Of a stretch of 64,000 nucleotides of DNA, positions 33,231-41,829 are shown piece after piece. This DNA comes from Chitinophagaceae bacterium (GTDB taxonomy: Bacteria; Bacteroidota; Bacteroidia; Chitinophagales; Chitinophagaceae). The stretch lies in contig JALHNJ010000006.1 in assembly GCA_022843585.1 (NCBI GenBank), positions 62,001-126,000 on the forward strand, given 5' to 3'. The translations under genes and the position numbers were made by a program. Position 1 is the stretch's first letter; each line of letters starts with the position of its first letter. The notes beneath the pieces were generated by a model that was given only the letters and a program-made list of their open reading frames with translations, did not search any database and was not told where the DNA came from.

Positions 33231-33476
33231 TTATTTGTCATTCTTATCATGTCCTTTCACTTTCACCAATTTGTTATAAAGTCCCACTATTAGGATAGGT
33301 GCTACGAGTAATCCTACAAACAAGCCATCCTTCTTTTTTCCGGCGCAATGCAAACCAGTAGCTACTGCTGCGGTACCTATTGCTGACCATAAAAAAATAT
33401 CCGATGGAATTTTAGAGGTTTGCTTTTCTATTGATTTTGCCACCTGACCTTCTTTTCTTTCTTGTAAAGTTTCCAT
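33231..33476 (-). CDS. Small membrane protein upstream of catalase, function unknown
   Basis: An 81-residue protein with two hydrophobic segments (FLWSAIGTAAVATGLHCAG and GLFVGLLVAPILIVGLYNKLV) between charged ends; both ends probably face the cytoplasm. I do not recognise the family. It is first in the leftward unit with katE (11-base gap), so it is probably induced with catalase. The 325-base stretch upstream (33477-33801) holds no open frame of note; it is AT-rich and must contain the promoter, but no clear TAnnTTTG element was found there. Confidence 0.7.
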   Translation of the reverse strand: METLQERKEGQVAKSIEKQTSKIPSDIFLWSAIGTAAVATGLHCAGKKKDGLFVGLLVAPILIVGLYNKLVKVKGHDKNDK

Positions 33477-33801
33477 ATATAAGTTTTCTCAATCTTTTAC
33501 AAAAGCCCTGCCAGTAAAAGAACAGCCAGGTAGAAGATGTGCTTTTATACTCTCATAGTTCTTGAACAATTCGAAACTTATGTAGAATAAGTGAGTTGGA
33601 ATGGTTAACGTGAAGATAATAAACGAAATGTTCCTTGGAGAAACTAGAGGATTTTATACGAATTCGGATTATCAGCAATAAAAAAAACGATTAAAATCTA
33701 TTTACTTCTATAGAACAGTTGAGGTAAAGGAGATATGGTGCAATATTTTCCCCAAATCGTACTTTTAAAATCCTGATTGATAAATGATGATTGTAGTTCT
33801 A

Positions 33802-34257
33802 CTAAAATAGTAGCCAACTAATTAACTTGTAGATCAGACAGATTATAAATCCTATAATTACTAATAACAAAACCAGTAACGGAATAATGATTTTCATCGA
33901 ACTACCATTGTGACGCCCTTCTGAATAATGCTCCCGCATAAGTTTCAGATTTCGTTGATTGGCCTTGAACACTACATCGAACAAATCGCCCAGCAAAGGG
34001 ATGGATCCTATTGCTGCATCAATAATCAAGTTCATACTCATTCTTGCTAATAGAAAGCCACTGGCTCCATTTTTAGCAAGGGTTAAAAGCATAAATCCAG
34101 AAATAATAAAGCTGGTAATATCTCCTGCACCTGGCACCAGACCAATGATAGAGTCAAATCCAAACCGGATATTCGTTCCAGGAATTCTGAATTGGGAATC
34201 CATCAATTTAGCCAAGCGTTCAAAATTTCTAATAGAAGGATGTTCCTTTTTTTTCAT
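33802..34257 (-). CDS. DUF4112 membrane protein
   Basis: A 151-residue protein matching the DUF4112 pattern: LAKLMDSQFRIPGTNIRFGFDSIIGLVPGAGD, LLARMSMNLIIDAAIGSIPLLGDLFDVVFKANQRN, then a C-terminal transmembrane helix (IIIPLLVLLLVIIGFIICLIYKLI). Function is unknown; proteins of this family are small inner-membrane proteins common in bacteria and archaea. Monocistronic by layout: 325 bases from the neighbour on one side and divergent from the DUF72 gene on the other across a 222-base gap. Confidence 0.85.
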   Translation of the reverse strand: MKKKEHPSIRNFERLAKLMDSQFRIPGTNIRFGFDSIIGLVPGAGDITSFIISGFMLLTLAKNGASGFLLARMSMNLIIDAAIGSIPLLGDLFDVVFKANQRNLKLMREHYSEGRHNGSSMKIIIPLLVLLLVIIGFIICLIYKLISWLLF

Positions 34258-34479
34258 TCTTTAATAATTACTAAGATAATGCCATGTATGTATTGTTTTT
34301 GGGGCTCTCATTTTAGCTACTATTTGTATCAAGAGATCACTTACCTCAGGCTGAAAATAGCTACGGGGAAATAGTTATACAACAACAAACCGGTTAACTT
34401 AAATTCTTAATGGAAAATCCAATTTCAATCTGGCATATCATTAGATATTTAGAAAAGTACATAAAATGATAAGAGGTGT

Positions 34480-35220
34480 ATGACAGGAAGCTTACGGATC
34501 GGAACCAGTAATGGACAAATGCCAGGAAGCAAAATGTCATTTCCTTCAGACTATCAATTAAAAAGCCGGCTTCATTATTATAGCACATTATTCAATACTA
34601 TCGAAGTCAACAGCAGCTTTTATAAAACGCCTCTTCGTTCCATCTATGAAAAATGGGCTGCTGATGTACCGGATAATTTTCTATTTACGTTAAAACTAAG
34701 CCGTAAGATTACCCATGCTAAAAGCCTTCAAAGCGATCTTAATTTTATAAACAAATTTTTGCAAGCTGCGGGAGGCTTAGGAAATAAAAAAGGTTGCCTT
34801 TTAATTCAATTTCCCGGAAAGATGGGGTTGGAACATTTCGCAGAGCTGGAAAATATATTGGAAGAGATAAGAATGATTGATCCCAATGAAAAATGGCGAT
34901 TGGCAATTGAATTCCGGAATGAAAGCTGGTATGTTGGCGAGACTACTGAACTGCTGAATGAATATAATGCCACTATGGTACTACATGATTTTTCCAAAGC
35001 TAAGGTTTCGAAATTTGCAGGTGATTCCAAATTTATGTATTTAAGATTTCATGGCCCAGCTGGTAATTACCGGGAATCATACAGTGATCCTGCATTGGAT
35101 AAAAAAGCAGAAGAGATACGGGAATACCTTGCAGCCGGTAAAGAAGTGTATGTATATTTTAATAATACCGCAGGGAATGCCTTTGAGAATGCCAGATATC
35201 TACAGCAAAGGCTGAGTTAA
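34480..35220 (+). CDS. DUF72 (YecE-like) protein
   Basis: A 246-residue cytoplasmic protein of the DUF72/YecE TIM-barrel-like family. Family segments: RIGTSNGQMPG near the start, YYSTLFNTIEVNSSFYKTP, FLFTLKLSRKITHAK, CLLIQFPGKMG, LAIEFRNESWYV, YLRFHGPAGNYRESY and the C-terminal VYVYFNNTAGNAFENARYL. The biochemical role is not established for the family. It diverges from the DUF4112 gene and is followed, after 95 bases, by an orphan response regulator on the same strand. Confidence 0.9.
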   Translation: MTGSLRIGTSNGQMPGSKMSFPSDYQLKSRLHYYSTLFNTIEVNSSFYKTPLRSIYEKWAADVPDNFLFTLKLSRKITHAKSLQSDLNFINKFLQAAGGLGNKKGCLLIQFPGKMGLEHFAELENILEEIRMIDPNEKWRLAIEFRNESWYVGETTELLNEYNATMVLHDFSKAKVSKFAGDSKFMYLRFHGPAGNYRESYSDPALDKKAEEIREYLAAGKEVYVYFNNTAGNAFENARYLQQRLS

Positions 35221-35315
35221 GTATTTATGGAGAACATTTCACTTCACAAAAAAAAAGTTTACTCATTGCTATTTTTCAGTCCATCATTCGGCAACATTAT
35301 TGTTATTGGTTATGG

Positions 35316-35696
35316 ATGGAAAAAATAGTAAATATAAAGCCTACCGTTTTAGTAGTAGATAATGATGAGGATATGCTTGTACTTGTTCAGCATACACTAC
35401 TACAAGAGGGATATGATCCTATATTTTCCCCGAATGGTAGAAATATAATGACCATTATAAAAGAACGTAAACCGGATATAGTGTTACTGGATATTAATAT
35501 GGATGGTTTGGACGGAGCTGACCTATGCAGAAAAATAAAATCTAATCCCGAAACTTCAGCAGTCCCTATTGTCATGTATTCCGGTAATGCAAATATTCAG
35601 ACAATAACAAAAGAGTGCGGAGCAGATGCATTCCTTACCAAACCCTTTGAACCAGGTAAATTAAAACAGGTACTCAGTAATCTCTTAATTCAATAA
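35316..35696 (+). CDS. Single-domain response regulator (receiver only)
   Basis: A 126-residue CheY-like receiver without an output domain. The acidic pocket is VVDNDEDM, the phospho-acceptor Asp is in VLLDINMDG, the switch Ser in VMYSGNA, and the conserved Lys in FLTKPFEP. Such proteins pass phosphate between kinases or act by protein contact. No kinase gene is near, so the partner is encoded elsewhere. A strong hairpin terminator follows 66 bases after the stop. Confidence 0.93.
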   Translation: MEKIVNIKPTVLVVDNDEDMLVLVQHTLLQEGYDPIFSPNGRNIMTIIKERKPDIVLLDINMDGLDGADLCRKIKSNPETSAVPIVMYSGNANIQTITKECGADAFLTKPFEPGKLKQVLSNLLIQ

Positions 35697-35762
35697 AATT
35701 TAAGTAATTGATTTTAATATATTAGTGGAATTGTATCGCTATTATTTTGAGCTATATGAAAG

Positions 35763-35795
35763 AGGCTTCTGTATTTCTACAGAAGCCTTTTCTTT
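35763..35795 (+). terminator. Intrinsic terminator after the response regulator
   Basis: AGGCTTCTGTA TTTC TACAGAAGCCT: an 11-bp perfect stem with a 4-base loop, followed by TTTTCTTT. It lies between the rightward receiver gene and the leftward CHRD gene. The T-run is on the forward strand, so it mainly ends the receiver transcript. Confidence 0.85.
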
Positions 35796-35839
35796 ACATG
35801 CTTATAATGAGTGCCTGATATTGCTACATTTATTGATTA

Positions 35840-36316
35840 TTATCTCGAGGCATTCATCTGTCCCCTTACTTCACCATTCGAATTATTCGCAGTACCATAG
35901 GAATAGTAATAATTTCCCGAGGTAAGTTGTGTAGCCTGTTCAGGAGTTAATACCATAGTGCCAGAATAAGTTCCTGTACCTGTCATACCTGCTGGTAATG
36001 TCCATGCAGTACCTGCTTGGGTTCCACCAACTCCACTTCCACCCGTATAGAATGCAGCCGAAGTAGGTGCTCCGCTAAGTCCAGCCCAGGTTGAAGTGTA
36101 GGTCATTGTTCTGTTGTTTGGGTTATATGAGCCGGTCATAGTTCCCGAACCCGTACCTGTTACAGCAGGTACCATTTGCGAGCCATTGGCATTACCGGAA
36201 AGAGTATAGTTCCGGTTATCATCATCATTGTCTTTGTCGCAACTGCTCATCCCTGCGAAACTTACGAGTGCCAGGGAACTCATTACTATCCAATTTTTTA
36301 CTTGTACTGTCATCAT
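35840..36316 (-). CDS. CHRD-domain lipoprotein
   Basis: A 158-residue secreted protein. The signal ends at a lipobox-like FAGMSSC, then an Asp-rich linker (CDKDNDDDN), the kind of acidic stretch that in Bacteroidota can direct lipoproteins to the cell surface. The rest is a CHRD (chordin-type) beta domain: YTLSGNANGSQMVPAVTGTGSG, MTYTSTWAGLSGAP, AAFYTGG, and the end YYYSYGTANNSNGEVRGQM. CHRD domains in bacteria are of unknown function. The protein is single-domain and Gly/Thr-rich. An alternative start one codon downstream exists. About 270 bases separate it from the next divergent gene, holding nothing recognised. Confidence 0.85.
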   Translation of the reverse strand: MMTVQVKNWIVMSSLALVSFAGMSSCDKDNDDDNRNYTLSGNANGSQMVPAVTGTGSGTMTGSYNPNNRTMTYTSTWAGLSGAPTSAAFYTGGSGVGGTQAGTAWTLPAGMTGTGTYSGTMVLTPEQATQLTSGNYYYSYGTANNSNGEVRGQMNASR

Positions 36317-36586
36317 AGTCTTTGAATTTATAAATTAAAAATATAGTTGACTATGGATTAAACAATTACTATGCCTTGCAGATTTAAGTTGAACTGCAGT
36401 ATTGATTGAGCAGAAAAATATACAGTATGGTTGTTTTACTGCAAATAACACCTCATATGGAGAACCCGGATAAGATAGTTTAATCTTATGCCTTCTTCTG
36501 ACCTTGCTTCTGTTTAAGTTAGTTCAGAAGCTTAATAAAAATTTATGGCATGTTGTTTTCATCCATTGTAGTTGAATAAAAATCAA

Positions 36587-36958
36587 ATGAATATCAATGA
36601 ACAAGTTTACTGGCTATTTATATTAGCGTTGCCGGTGGCATGTATATCCTGGACAGTTACTAAAGAAGAAATTTTTAAAGGTCTTAGAACTTATAGTGAA
36701 AATAAAACGAAGTCTAAAAATGTAATTACGAGAAAGTTTTTCTTCATATTCACCTGTGAATATTGTTTCTCCCACTATATTGTAATTTTATTCCTTTTCC
36801 TAACGGACTACCAACTGCTCTTGGCTGGTTGGAAAGGCATTATCATAGGAGGGTTTTCTCTCGTATGGATAGCAAATATTTATATGAATCTTTTTTGTTA
36901 CATCCGGCAGGATATTAAAAAAGTAAAAGAAGAAATTAAGGATATTGAAAGTAAGTAG
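36587..36958 (+). CDS. Small membrane protein, function unknown
   Basis: A 123-residue protein started at the ATG at 36587; a TTG at 36572 would add five residues. Three hydrophobic stretches (VYWLFILALPVACISWTV, SHYIVILFLFLTDYQLLLAG, GIIIGGFSLVWIANIYMNLF) suggest an integral membrane protein. A Cys-x-x-Cys (FTCEYCFSHY) precedes the second stretch and could bind metal or form a disulfide. The C-terminus is charged. I do not recognise the family. It is isolated on both sides. Confidence 0.65.
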   Translation: MNINEQVYWLFILALPVACISWTVTKEEIFKGLRTYSENKTKSKNVITRKFFFIFTCEYCFSHYIVILFLFLTDYQLLLAGWKGIIIGGFSLVWIANIYMNLFCYIRQDIKKVKEEIKDIESK

Positions 36959-37046
36959 CCGCAATCATTTGCCTATTTTTTTTTTACAGATGATAACAGG
37001 AATTAAGCCTAAAAACACAGAATAAATTTGGCCAAAATAGAAATGC

Positions 37047-37667
37047 TTACAACTCCTTTTCCAATAGCCCCTTAATCAATGCTGTCCATTGCAATTCAGA
37101 TATACCAGCCCTTGCACCGGCAGCTACTATTGTATTCCTCAACTTATCACCCAGTGAAACGTTGTTTGTATTCGGAACTTCGTTTCTGCCATGATAGAAC
37201 GCAGTAACCGCATAACCTTTTCTTCGGACTACGAATATTGAAGTAGCTCCTTCCATAAAAAAATGAGCAATTCCTTCATAAGGTTTACCCGGATTGATGG
37301 AAGCATGTAACTCAATTGCAAATTCACCGATAGCAGGATCTGAATGTTCAATTATATTAGCAACTTGTACCCAATCATAACCTTCTCCCGCAGAATTTCC
37401 GGGACCGGGAAAATTAATACTCAAATAATCCCCTACCATTGCCAGGCGATGTGGATTTGCTTTCCCAGAATCTGTCAAATGGAATGAAGCACTGAACATC
37501 CCTGAAATTTCTTTCCAAACAGGTGGATTTAATAGTCTTTTACTAGCTCTCATAAAGGTTTTAATGGCCTCTTCTTCATTAGGAGATATAACAGTATGTT
37601 CAAGATCTACAGCTTTACCAATTTTATTCAGTGGAATTTGCAGGCCTTGTTGAGCTATTTTGTTCAT
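37047..37667 (-). CDS. Conserved hypothetical protein
   Basis: A 206-residue protein with no signal peptide and no membrane segment. It has several conserved-looking blocks (KRLLNPPVWKEISGMFSASFHL, DYLSINFPGPGNSAGEGYDWVQV, IGEFAIELHASINPGKPYEGIAHFF, VTAFYHGRNEVPNTNN), but I cannot assign a family. Pro/Gly-rich loops and alternating hydrophobic strands suggest a compact beta-rich cytoplasmic protein. Transcribed alone. The 249 bases upstream to the DUF892 gene hold no obvious element. Confidence 0.75.
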   Translation of the reverse strand: MNKIAQQGLQIPLNKIGKAVDLEHTVISPNEEEAIKTFMRASKRLLNPPVWKEISGMFSASFHLTDSGKANPHRLAMVGDYLSINFPGPGNSAGEGYDWVQVANIIEHSDPAIGEFAIELHASINPGKPYEGIAHFFMEGATSIFVVRRKGYAVTAFYHGRNEVPNTNNVSLGDKLRNTIVAAGARAGISELQWTALIKGLLEKEL

Positions 37668-37916
37668 GTAATTTTTATTAGTATATCATTAAAATTAGTG
37701 CCAAAATAATAGTATAGCATCGCTCATATTATTATAAAGTAAAGATAGATACCCCCAGTAGTCATGGTAAGTATTTACCCAATGAGGGTATAATTTTATT
37801 GAAATGTGCTTTTAGTTCAACAATAATTCCTTCAACCATCTTTCATTTTAAATGGCACATACTTTGAAACATTGCCTGTGATACATTCTCAAATTTTAAT
37901 TATAAAATTTTATAGC

Positions 37917-38483
37917 ATGCCAACAAAAAAAACAAACGGCACCGAAAAGTCTTTAAAAACTAAAAGTGGTGCAGCAGAAGGAAATTCACAGCTGGAAAAA
38001 TTTTTTACTGATTCATTAAAAGACATTTATTGGGCTGAGAAGGCACTGACCAAAGCATTGCCAAAAATGCAAAAGGCGGCCACTACAGAAGAATTGAAAT
38101 CAGCCATTGAAGAACATATTGCCCAAACTAAAGAACAAGTATCAAGACTGGAACAAGTTTTTGAACTATTTGATAAGAAGCCAACCGCAAAAAAATGTGA
38201 AGCAATGGAAGGTCTTATTAAAGAAGGTGAATCAATTGTGGAAGAAACGGAAGATGGTAGCATGACCCGTGATGTTGGAATCATTATGGCTGCTCAAAAA
38301 GTAGAACATTATGAGATTGCAACCTATGGCGGATTGGTGAGCCTGGCAAGAACACTCGGTAATGAAGAAGCTGCAGGCATTTTAGAACAAACACTGGAAG
38401 AAGAAAAACAAACCGATGAAGGGCTAACAGAAATTGCCGAAGGCAAAATCAACTGGGCTGCTGAACAAGAACAAGAAGCATAA
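37917..38483 (+). CDS. DUF892 (YciE/YciF-like) ferritin-fold stress protein
   Basis: A 188-residue protein started at the ATG at 37917 (MPTKKTNGTEK). The longer frame to 37872 adds an unlikely leader. After a Lys-rich N-terminus come the family helices: LEKFFTDSLKDIYWAEKALTKALPKM, LKSAIEEHIAQTKEQVSRLEQVFEL, CEAMEGLIKEGE, and MAAQKVEHYEIATYGGLVSLA. The Glu and His residues fit a ferritin-like four-helix bundle with a metal site. YciE/YciF proteins are induced by osmotic, stationary-phase and similar stresses; their chemistry is uncertain. A strong terminator lies 9 bases after the stop, so the gene is its own unit. Confidence 0.9.
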   Translation: MPTKKTNGTEKSLKTKSGAAEGNSQLEKFFTDSLKDIYWAEKALTKALPKMQKAATTEELKSAIEEHIAQTKEQVSRLEQVFELFDKKPTAKKCEAMEGLIKEGESIVEETEDGSMTRDVGIIMAAQKVEHYEIATYGGLVSLARTLGNEEAAGILEQTLEEEKQTDEGLTEIAEGKINWAAEQEQEA

Positions 38484-38492
38484 TGAATTTTT

Positions 38493-38527
38493 AAAAAGAT
38501 AGCTCATCATTTTTGAGCTATCTTTTT
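38493..38527 (+). terminator. Intrinsic terminator after the DUF892 gene
   Basis: AAAAAGATAGCTCA TCATTTT TGAGCTATCTTTTT: a 14-bp perfect stem whose 3' arm ends in five T. It starts 9 bases after the DUF892 stop codon. Confidence 0.87.
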
Positions 38528-38666
38528 ACCCCTTATAATTAAAAACTATAAAAACTTAACGTACTGGGCTTAGCAATTTTTATTCGGAAGAAACATTTGC
38601 AACAAGTTTGGGCAAGTAATTCAATTTGTCATAAGTGTGATTTTTATTAAAGTTTTAAAAAAGTAT

Positions 38667-39236
38667 ATGAAAAATTTACTAACAATTGCCTCGGTAGCTT
38701 TATTACAGGGTTTACTTCTAAGTTGCTCCGCACCAGCTTACATAGAAAAAGATGATACAGTAAATCTTGCTGATTATAAAACATATATGTGGGTGGAAAC
38801 AAAAGCTAGTGAAAATGATGAATCCAAACGAGCTACAGCGTATGCCGATATCAGTATTCATAACGAAGTAAACAAAGAGTTGGCTAAGTGGGGGTGGAAT
38901 GTAGTGAATGAAAATCCAGACATCTATATCAGTTATGATGTATTTGTAGAAAGAACAGTTACTACCGAGCAACAACCTGTATACTCAAATTCCTATACAA
39001 GATATTTTTTTAATCCCGTTCGAAGAAGGTGGTCATCCGTTTATTACCCATCAAGATTTGTAGGCTATGACACATACCAGACCCCGGTGAAAGAAGGCAC
39101 CGTTACTATTACTATGATGGACGCCGAAACAGATAAAAAAATATGGCAGGGTTGGACTACTGAAACCTTTCATAGTTCGGGTATAACGACCATTGATGCT
39201 CAAAAAAGTGTAAGAAATATATTCAGGAAAATTTAA
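38667..39236 (+). CDS. DUF4136-type lipoprotein
   Basis: A 189-residue lipoprotein started at the ATG at 38667; a GTG at 38637 would add ten residues before the signal. The signal ends LLLSCSAPAYIEKDD. The body follows DUF4136: DYKTYMWVETKA, HNEVNKELAKWGWNVVNENPDIYISYDVFVE, GTVTITMMDAETDKKIWQGWTTETF and the C-terminal SVRNIFRKI. The family is found as membrane-anchored proteins of unknown function in Bacteroidota and Proteobacteria. No operon partner. Confidence 0.83.
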   Translation: MKNLLTIASVALLQGLLLSCSAPAYIEKDDTVNLADYKTYMWVETKASENDESKRATAYADISIHNEVNKELAKWGWNVVNENPDIYISYDVFVERTVTTEQQPVYSNSYTRYFFNPVRRRWSSVYYPSRFVGYDTYQTPVKEGTVTITMMDAETDKKIWQGWTTETFHSSGITTIDAQKSVRNIFRKI

Positions 39237-39402
39237 AAAACTGGTCTTTACTTTCTTGTGAGAGTAAGAGGCTTCTTTTGTTTCAGTTTTTGATGTTATA
39301 AAAAAACTAAATAATATCGATACAAAAAAAGGGTGCGGTAATTTAAATACACAAGTAACAAAAAGCTTCATGTAGCTTATTAGAAAAAATAAATTTTAAC
39401 CG

Positions 39403-39603
39403 ATGGGTACAAAAAATAAAAAAGTTACTAATGCAGGTAGTGCTGCATTCAACCAGGGAAGTAAACAGGATCCTGCTTATAATGAGGGTACAAAAGTTTC
39501 TGATGAAGAAAAGAAAACAGGACATTCCATTTCAACAGCTAAGAAAAAAGAAAAATCTTTTGATGGCAAGATCGGCAAAAACAATGCAGGCGGAAACGAA
39601 TAA
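39403..39603 (+). CDS. Small hydrophilic Lys/Gly/Asn-rich protein, function unknown
   Basis: A 66-residue, very hydrophilic protein (MGTKNKKVTNAGSAAFNQGS...IGKNNAGGNE) with no hydrophobic core, probably disordered. Composition resembles small stress-associated hydrophilic proteins, but I cannot assign a family. An overlapping frame of 64 codons exists, but this one has the more natural start and lies 11 bases before the next gene on the same strand, suggesting a two-gene unit. Confidence 0.6.
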   Translation: MGTKNKKVTNAGSAAFNQGSKQDPAYNEGTKVSDEEKKTGHSISTAKKKEKSFDGKIGKNNAGGNE

Positions 39604-39614
39604 AATTATTAATC

Positions 39615-39941
39615 ATGAATACTAGTCAATCTGCTGATGACATGTCAAGTCTTATGTCTTGTCTGGCAAAAGCAAGAAAAGATGGATATGTAACGGATTT
39701 TAATATAACCGAAGCTGGATTGTCATCGCCTGATGATCAAAGCTTCTATCCACAGGAAAAAATAAAAGTTACGAATTTCTATCGCTTTGAAGGAGCCAGT
39801 GACCCTTCTGAAAATGCTATTCTATATCTATTGGAAATCAGTGATGGCAAAAAAGGTACCGTTACTGATGCCTATGGTGCATATGCAAATCCTTTGATTT
39901 CTGCCTTTATGGATGGGATAACTACAATAGAAAAAATATAA
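39615..39941 (+). CDS. Hypothetical protein
   Basis: A 108-residue cytoplasmic protein (MNTSQSADDMSSLMSCLAKARKDGYVTDF...). It has a helical N-terminus and a beta-rich remainder with YRFEGASDPSENAILYLLEISDGKKGTVTDAYG. No family recognised with confidence. It follows the small hydrophilic gene by 11 bases. Confidence 0.72.
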   Translation: MNTSQSADDMSSLMSCLAKARKDGYVTDFNITEAGLSSPDDQSFYPQEKIKVTNFYRFEGASDPSENAILYLLEISDGKKGTVTDAYGAYANPLISAFMDGITTIEKI

Positions 39942-40056
39942 ACAATTGCATGGCTTTAGTATGATATGTGATTTGTGGATTAAATAGAATTTATTAATAA
40001 TAACCTCATATTTTTAATAGAAGCAGTAATATAAATTAAATATTGAGCCATTGTAA

Positions 40057-40308
40057 TTAAATAAATGACCCGTCCATTACTGCATCAAGCCCTGCTTGTT
40101 TTATTTCAACCGTAAAACTATCTACACCTTTCTTTGCATATTGTGCCACAAACCGGGCTTTATTCATTTCTATCAAAAAAACATCCACTTCATTTTTGCT
40201 GCGGCCTAATGATTTAGAGATCGTATTAAAACTATACCGTATAGCTTTTCCAGCTTCAGCATCTTCGCTGAGTAATTTAAGAAATTCAATTTTACTTATA
40301 TCTGACAT
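40057..40308 (-). CDS. Small hypothetical protein
   Basis: An 83-residue protein with no signal (MSDISKIEFLKLLSEDAEAGKAIRYSFNT...). The segment ISKSLGRSKNEVDVFLIEMNKARFV reads as a helix-turn-helix-like pair of helices followed by a short beta hairpin (FTVEIKQAG), so a small winged-helix DNA-binding protein is possible. This is a shape argument only; no family was recognised. Confidence 0.6.
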   Translation of the reverse strand: MSDISKIEFLKLLSEDAEAGKAIRYSFNTISKSLGRSKNEVDVFLIEMNKARFVAQYAKKGVDSFTVEIKQAGLDAVMDGSFI

Positions 40309-40425
40309 AGGTTAAAAGTAAAGGAGAAAATCCAACTTCGTAAATATGAATTTGAGTGTAATGGCTCACCAAAGTGGCGGTCTTATTGGTTATGAATTAC
40401 CCCCTGAAGAAATAGCAGGGAATCA

Positions 40426-41574
40426 CTATATTTTAATTGCAAATAATTCCATTGGTAATTCTTTCCCTTTCAGATCGATATGCCCTAAGCTTTCCACCTG
40501 CCATGATTCAAGGCCTGCGTTAGTTACAAAATCGGCAGAACCAATAAATTTTTGATTGAGTTCACCTCCCATGGTTCTTATGCGGGCCGTAGTATTCATT
40601 GCATCCCCACTCATAGTAAGATCTTTCTTTACGATACCGATCTCTCCTACCATTACTAACCCCAAGTGTACACCGATGCGGTATTCCGGCACCATGCCAT
40701 ACTCTCTGCGATAATAGCTACTTTCCTTTTGGATGATGCGGCGGGCTCTGATTACAGATTGTATACATTTATTTTTATTCCTCTCATTGGAGAGCCACGA
40801 CACAACGATCTCGTCGCCGACATATTGATAGATCAGTCCGTCATATTCGAGCAGGGCAAGAGAAATATGATGAATAAAGTCACGGATATAAAAGAAATAT
40901 TTTTTGTGTCCTAACTTTTCTGCCGTGGGGGTAGAATCCTTCAAGTCTATAAAAAGGATGATCCTCTTTTCTTCTTTCGGTTTTACATATTTTCCGATAA
41001 AGATATCTGTGAAAACACCCGGCGAATATTTTTCATTAATCTCCAGTATCAATAAAGTGATTATGTATAACAGTAACCGGGAATCAATATAATTTAACAG
41101 CCATGTTGTTTCAACTACATAATGATAAAGGGTCTGGCTTGCAGTTACGGGGTTCACCCCATATACAAATAAATAAATTACATAAAAGCTAATGATAGCA
41201 TAACAAGCAGTGAGTAGACATAGTACAAGAGTTTTTAGAATAAAGCTTAGCCATAGTGGATATTTTCGATATTTGTTTTTCAATGGAAAGATCAACAGGT
41301 AGGCCATTGCCGAATAAGCTGTTATACCGAGTACCAACCGCAGAATGAATATGCTTTGTTCAGCCTGGGCAAACGGGTATTCATCTGTTTTCTCGGTGAA
41401 TGTAAGAGTGAGAAAACTCGAATAGTCAAAGAAAGTCCATACAACACCAACAACTATTAGTGTCTTGAAATAGTATCGCTTAAGTATAGAATTATTACTG
41501 AAAATATCCGTCAGCGTCATGAACTTCGGTTTGCTTCTTTTCTTCGGAATTTTTTCTGCTACGTTATTTGTCAT
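40426..41574 (-). CDS. Membrane-anchored class III adenylate/guanylate cyclase
   Basis: A 382-residue protein started at the ATG at 41574; a TTG four codons upstream is less likely. The N-terminal half has several transmembrane helices (LIVVGVVWTFFDYSSFL, FILRLVLGITAYSAMAYLLIFP, TLVLCLLTACYAIISFYVIYLFV, plus a weaker one near LLLYIITLLILEI). The C-terminal half is a class III cyclase catalytic domain: IILFIDLKDSTPTAEKLG (metal Asp), YQYVGDEIVVSW (second metal Asp), RIGVHLGLVMVGEIG, and SGDAMNTTARI, the Asn/Arg transition-state region. It would make cAMP or cGMP; the sensory signal is unknown, as the membrane part is not a known sensor module. An uncertain small gene may overlap its start by 11 bases. 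Confidence 0.92.
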   Translation of the reverse strand: MTNNVAEKIPKKRSKPKFMTLTDIFSNNSILKRYYFKTLIVVGVVWTFFDYSSFLTLTFTEKTDEYPFAQAEQSIFILRLVLGITAYSAMAYLLIFPLKNKYRKYPLWLSFILKTLVLCLLTACYAIISFYVIYLFVYGVNPVTASQTLYHYVVETTWLLNYIDSRLLLYIITLLILEINEKYSPGVFTDIFIGKYVKPKEEKRIILFIDLKDSTPTAEKLGHKKYFFYIRDFIHHISLALLEYDGLIYQYVGDEIVVSWLSNERNKNKCIQSVIRARRIIQKESSYYRREYGMVPEYRIGVHLGLVMVGEIGIVKKDLTMSGDAMNTTARIRTMGGELNQKFIGSADFVTNAGLESWQVESLGHIDLKGKELPMELFAIKI

Positions 41575-41782
41575 ATATATAATCAACTGAGAAAAAGAAA
41601 ATTTGGATGGGCAATAATATTCCTGCCCTTTCCCATTCCGGGAAAAAGAAGTTTAAATGTTCCTTCACTTCGTATTTGAAATCGATATTTGATATTATTA
41701 CTTCGCCATTTTCTACTGTTAAAAAGGTTGTTTGGCCTTTACGTTTTGCATTATTATATAAAAGAGTCAAGAATGCTGCCAC
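41564..41782 (-). CDS. Doubtful small ORF overlapping the cyclase start
   Basis: A 72-codon frame from a GTG at 41782, ending 11 bases inside the cyclase gene on the same strand. The middle (FLTVENGEVIISNIDFKYEVKEHLNFFFPEWERA) reads like a real protein, and the overlap is of the kind seen in coupled genes. Against it: no ATG, a poor C-terminus, and partial overlap with the possible longer version of the rightward small gene at 41830. No family recognised. Confidence 0.28.
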   Translation of the reverse strand: MAAFLTLLYNNAKRKGQTTFLTVENGEVIISNIDFKYEVKEHLNFFFPEWERAGILLPIQIFFFSVDYIYDK

Positions 41783-41829
41783 AACTGGACAGCCTTATTA
41801 ACTGGCCAGACTATTGCACCTTAGTGGAT

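Noticed and set aside
40346-40555. 69-codon forward frame between the small hypothetical gene and the cyclase 3' end
   Set aside because: Mostly antisense to the cyclase C-terminal codons and without recognisable protein features.
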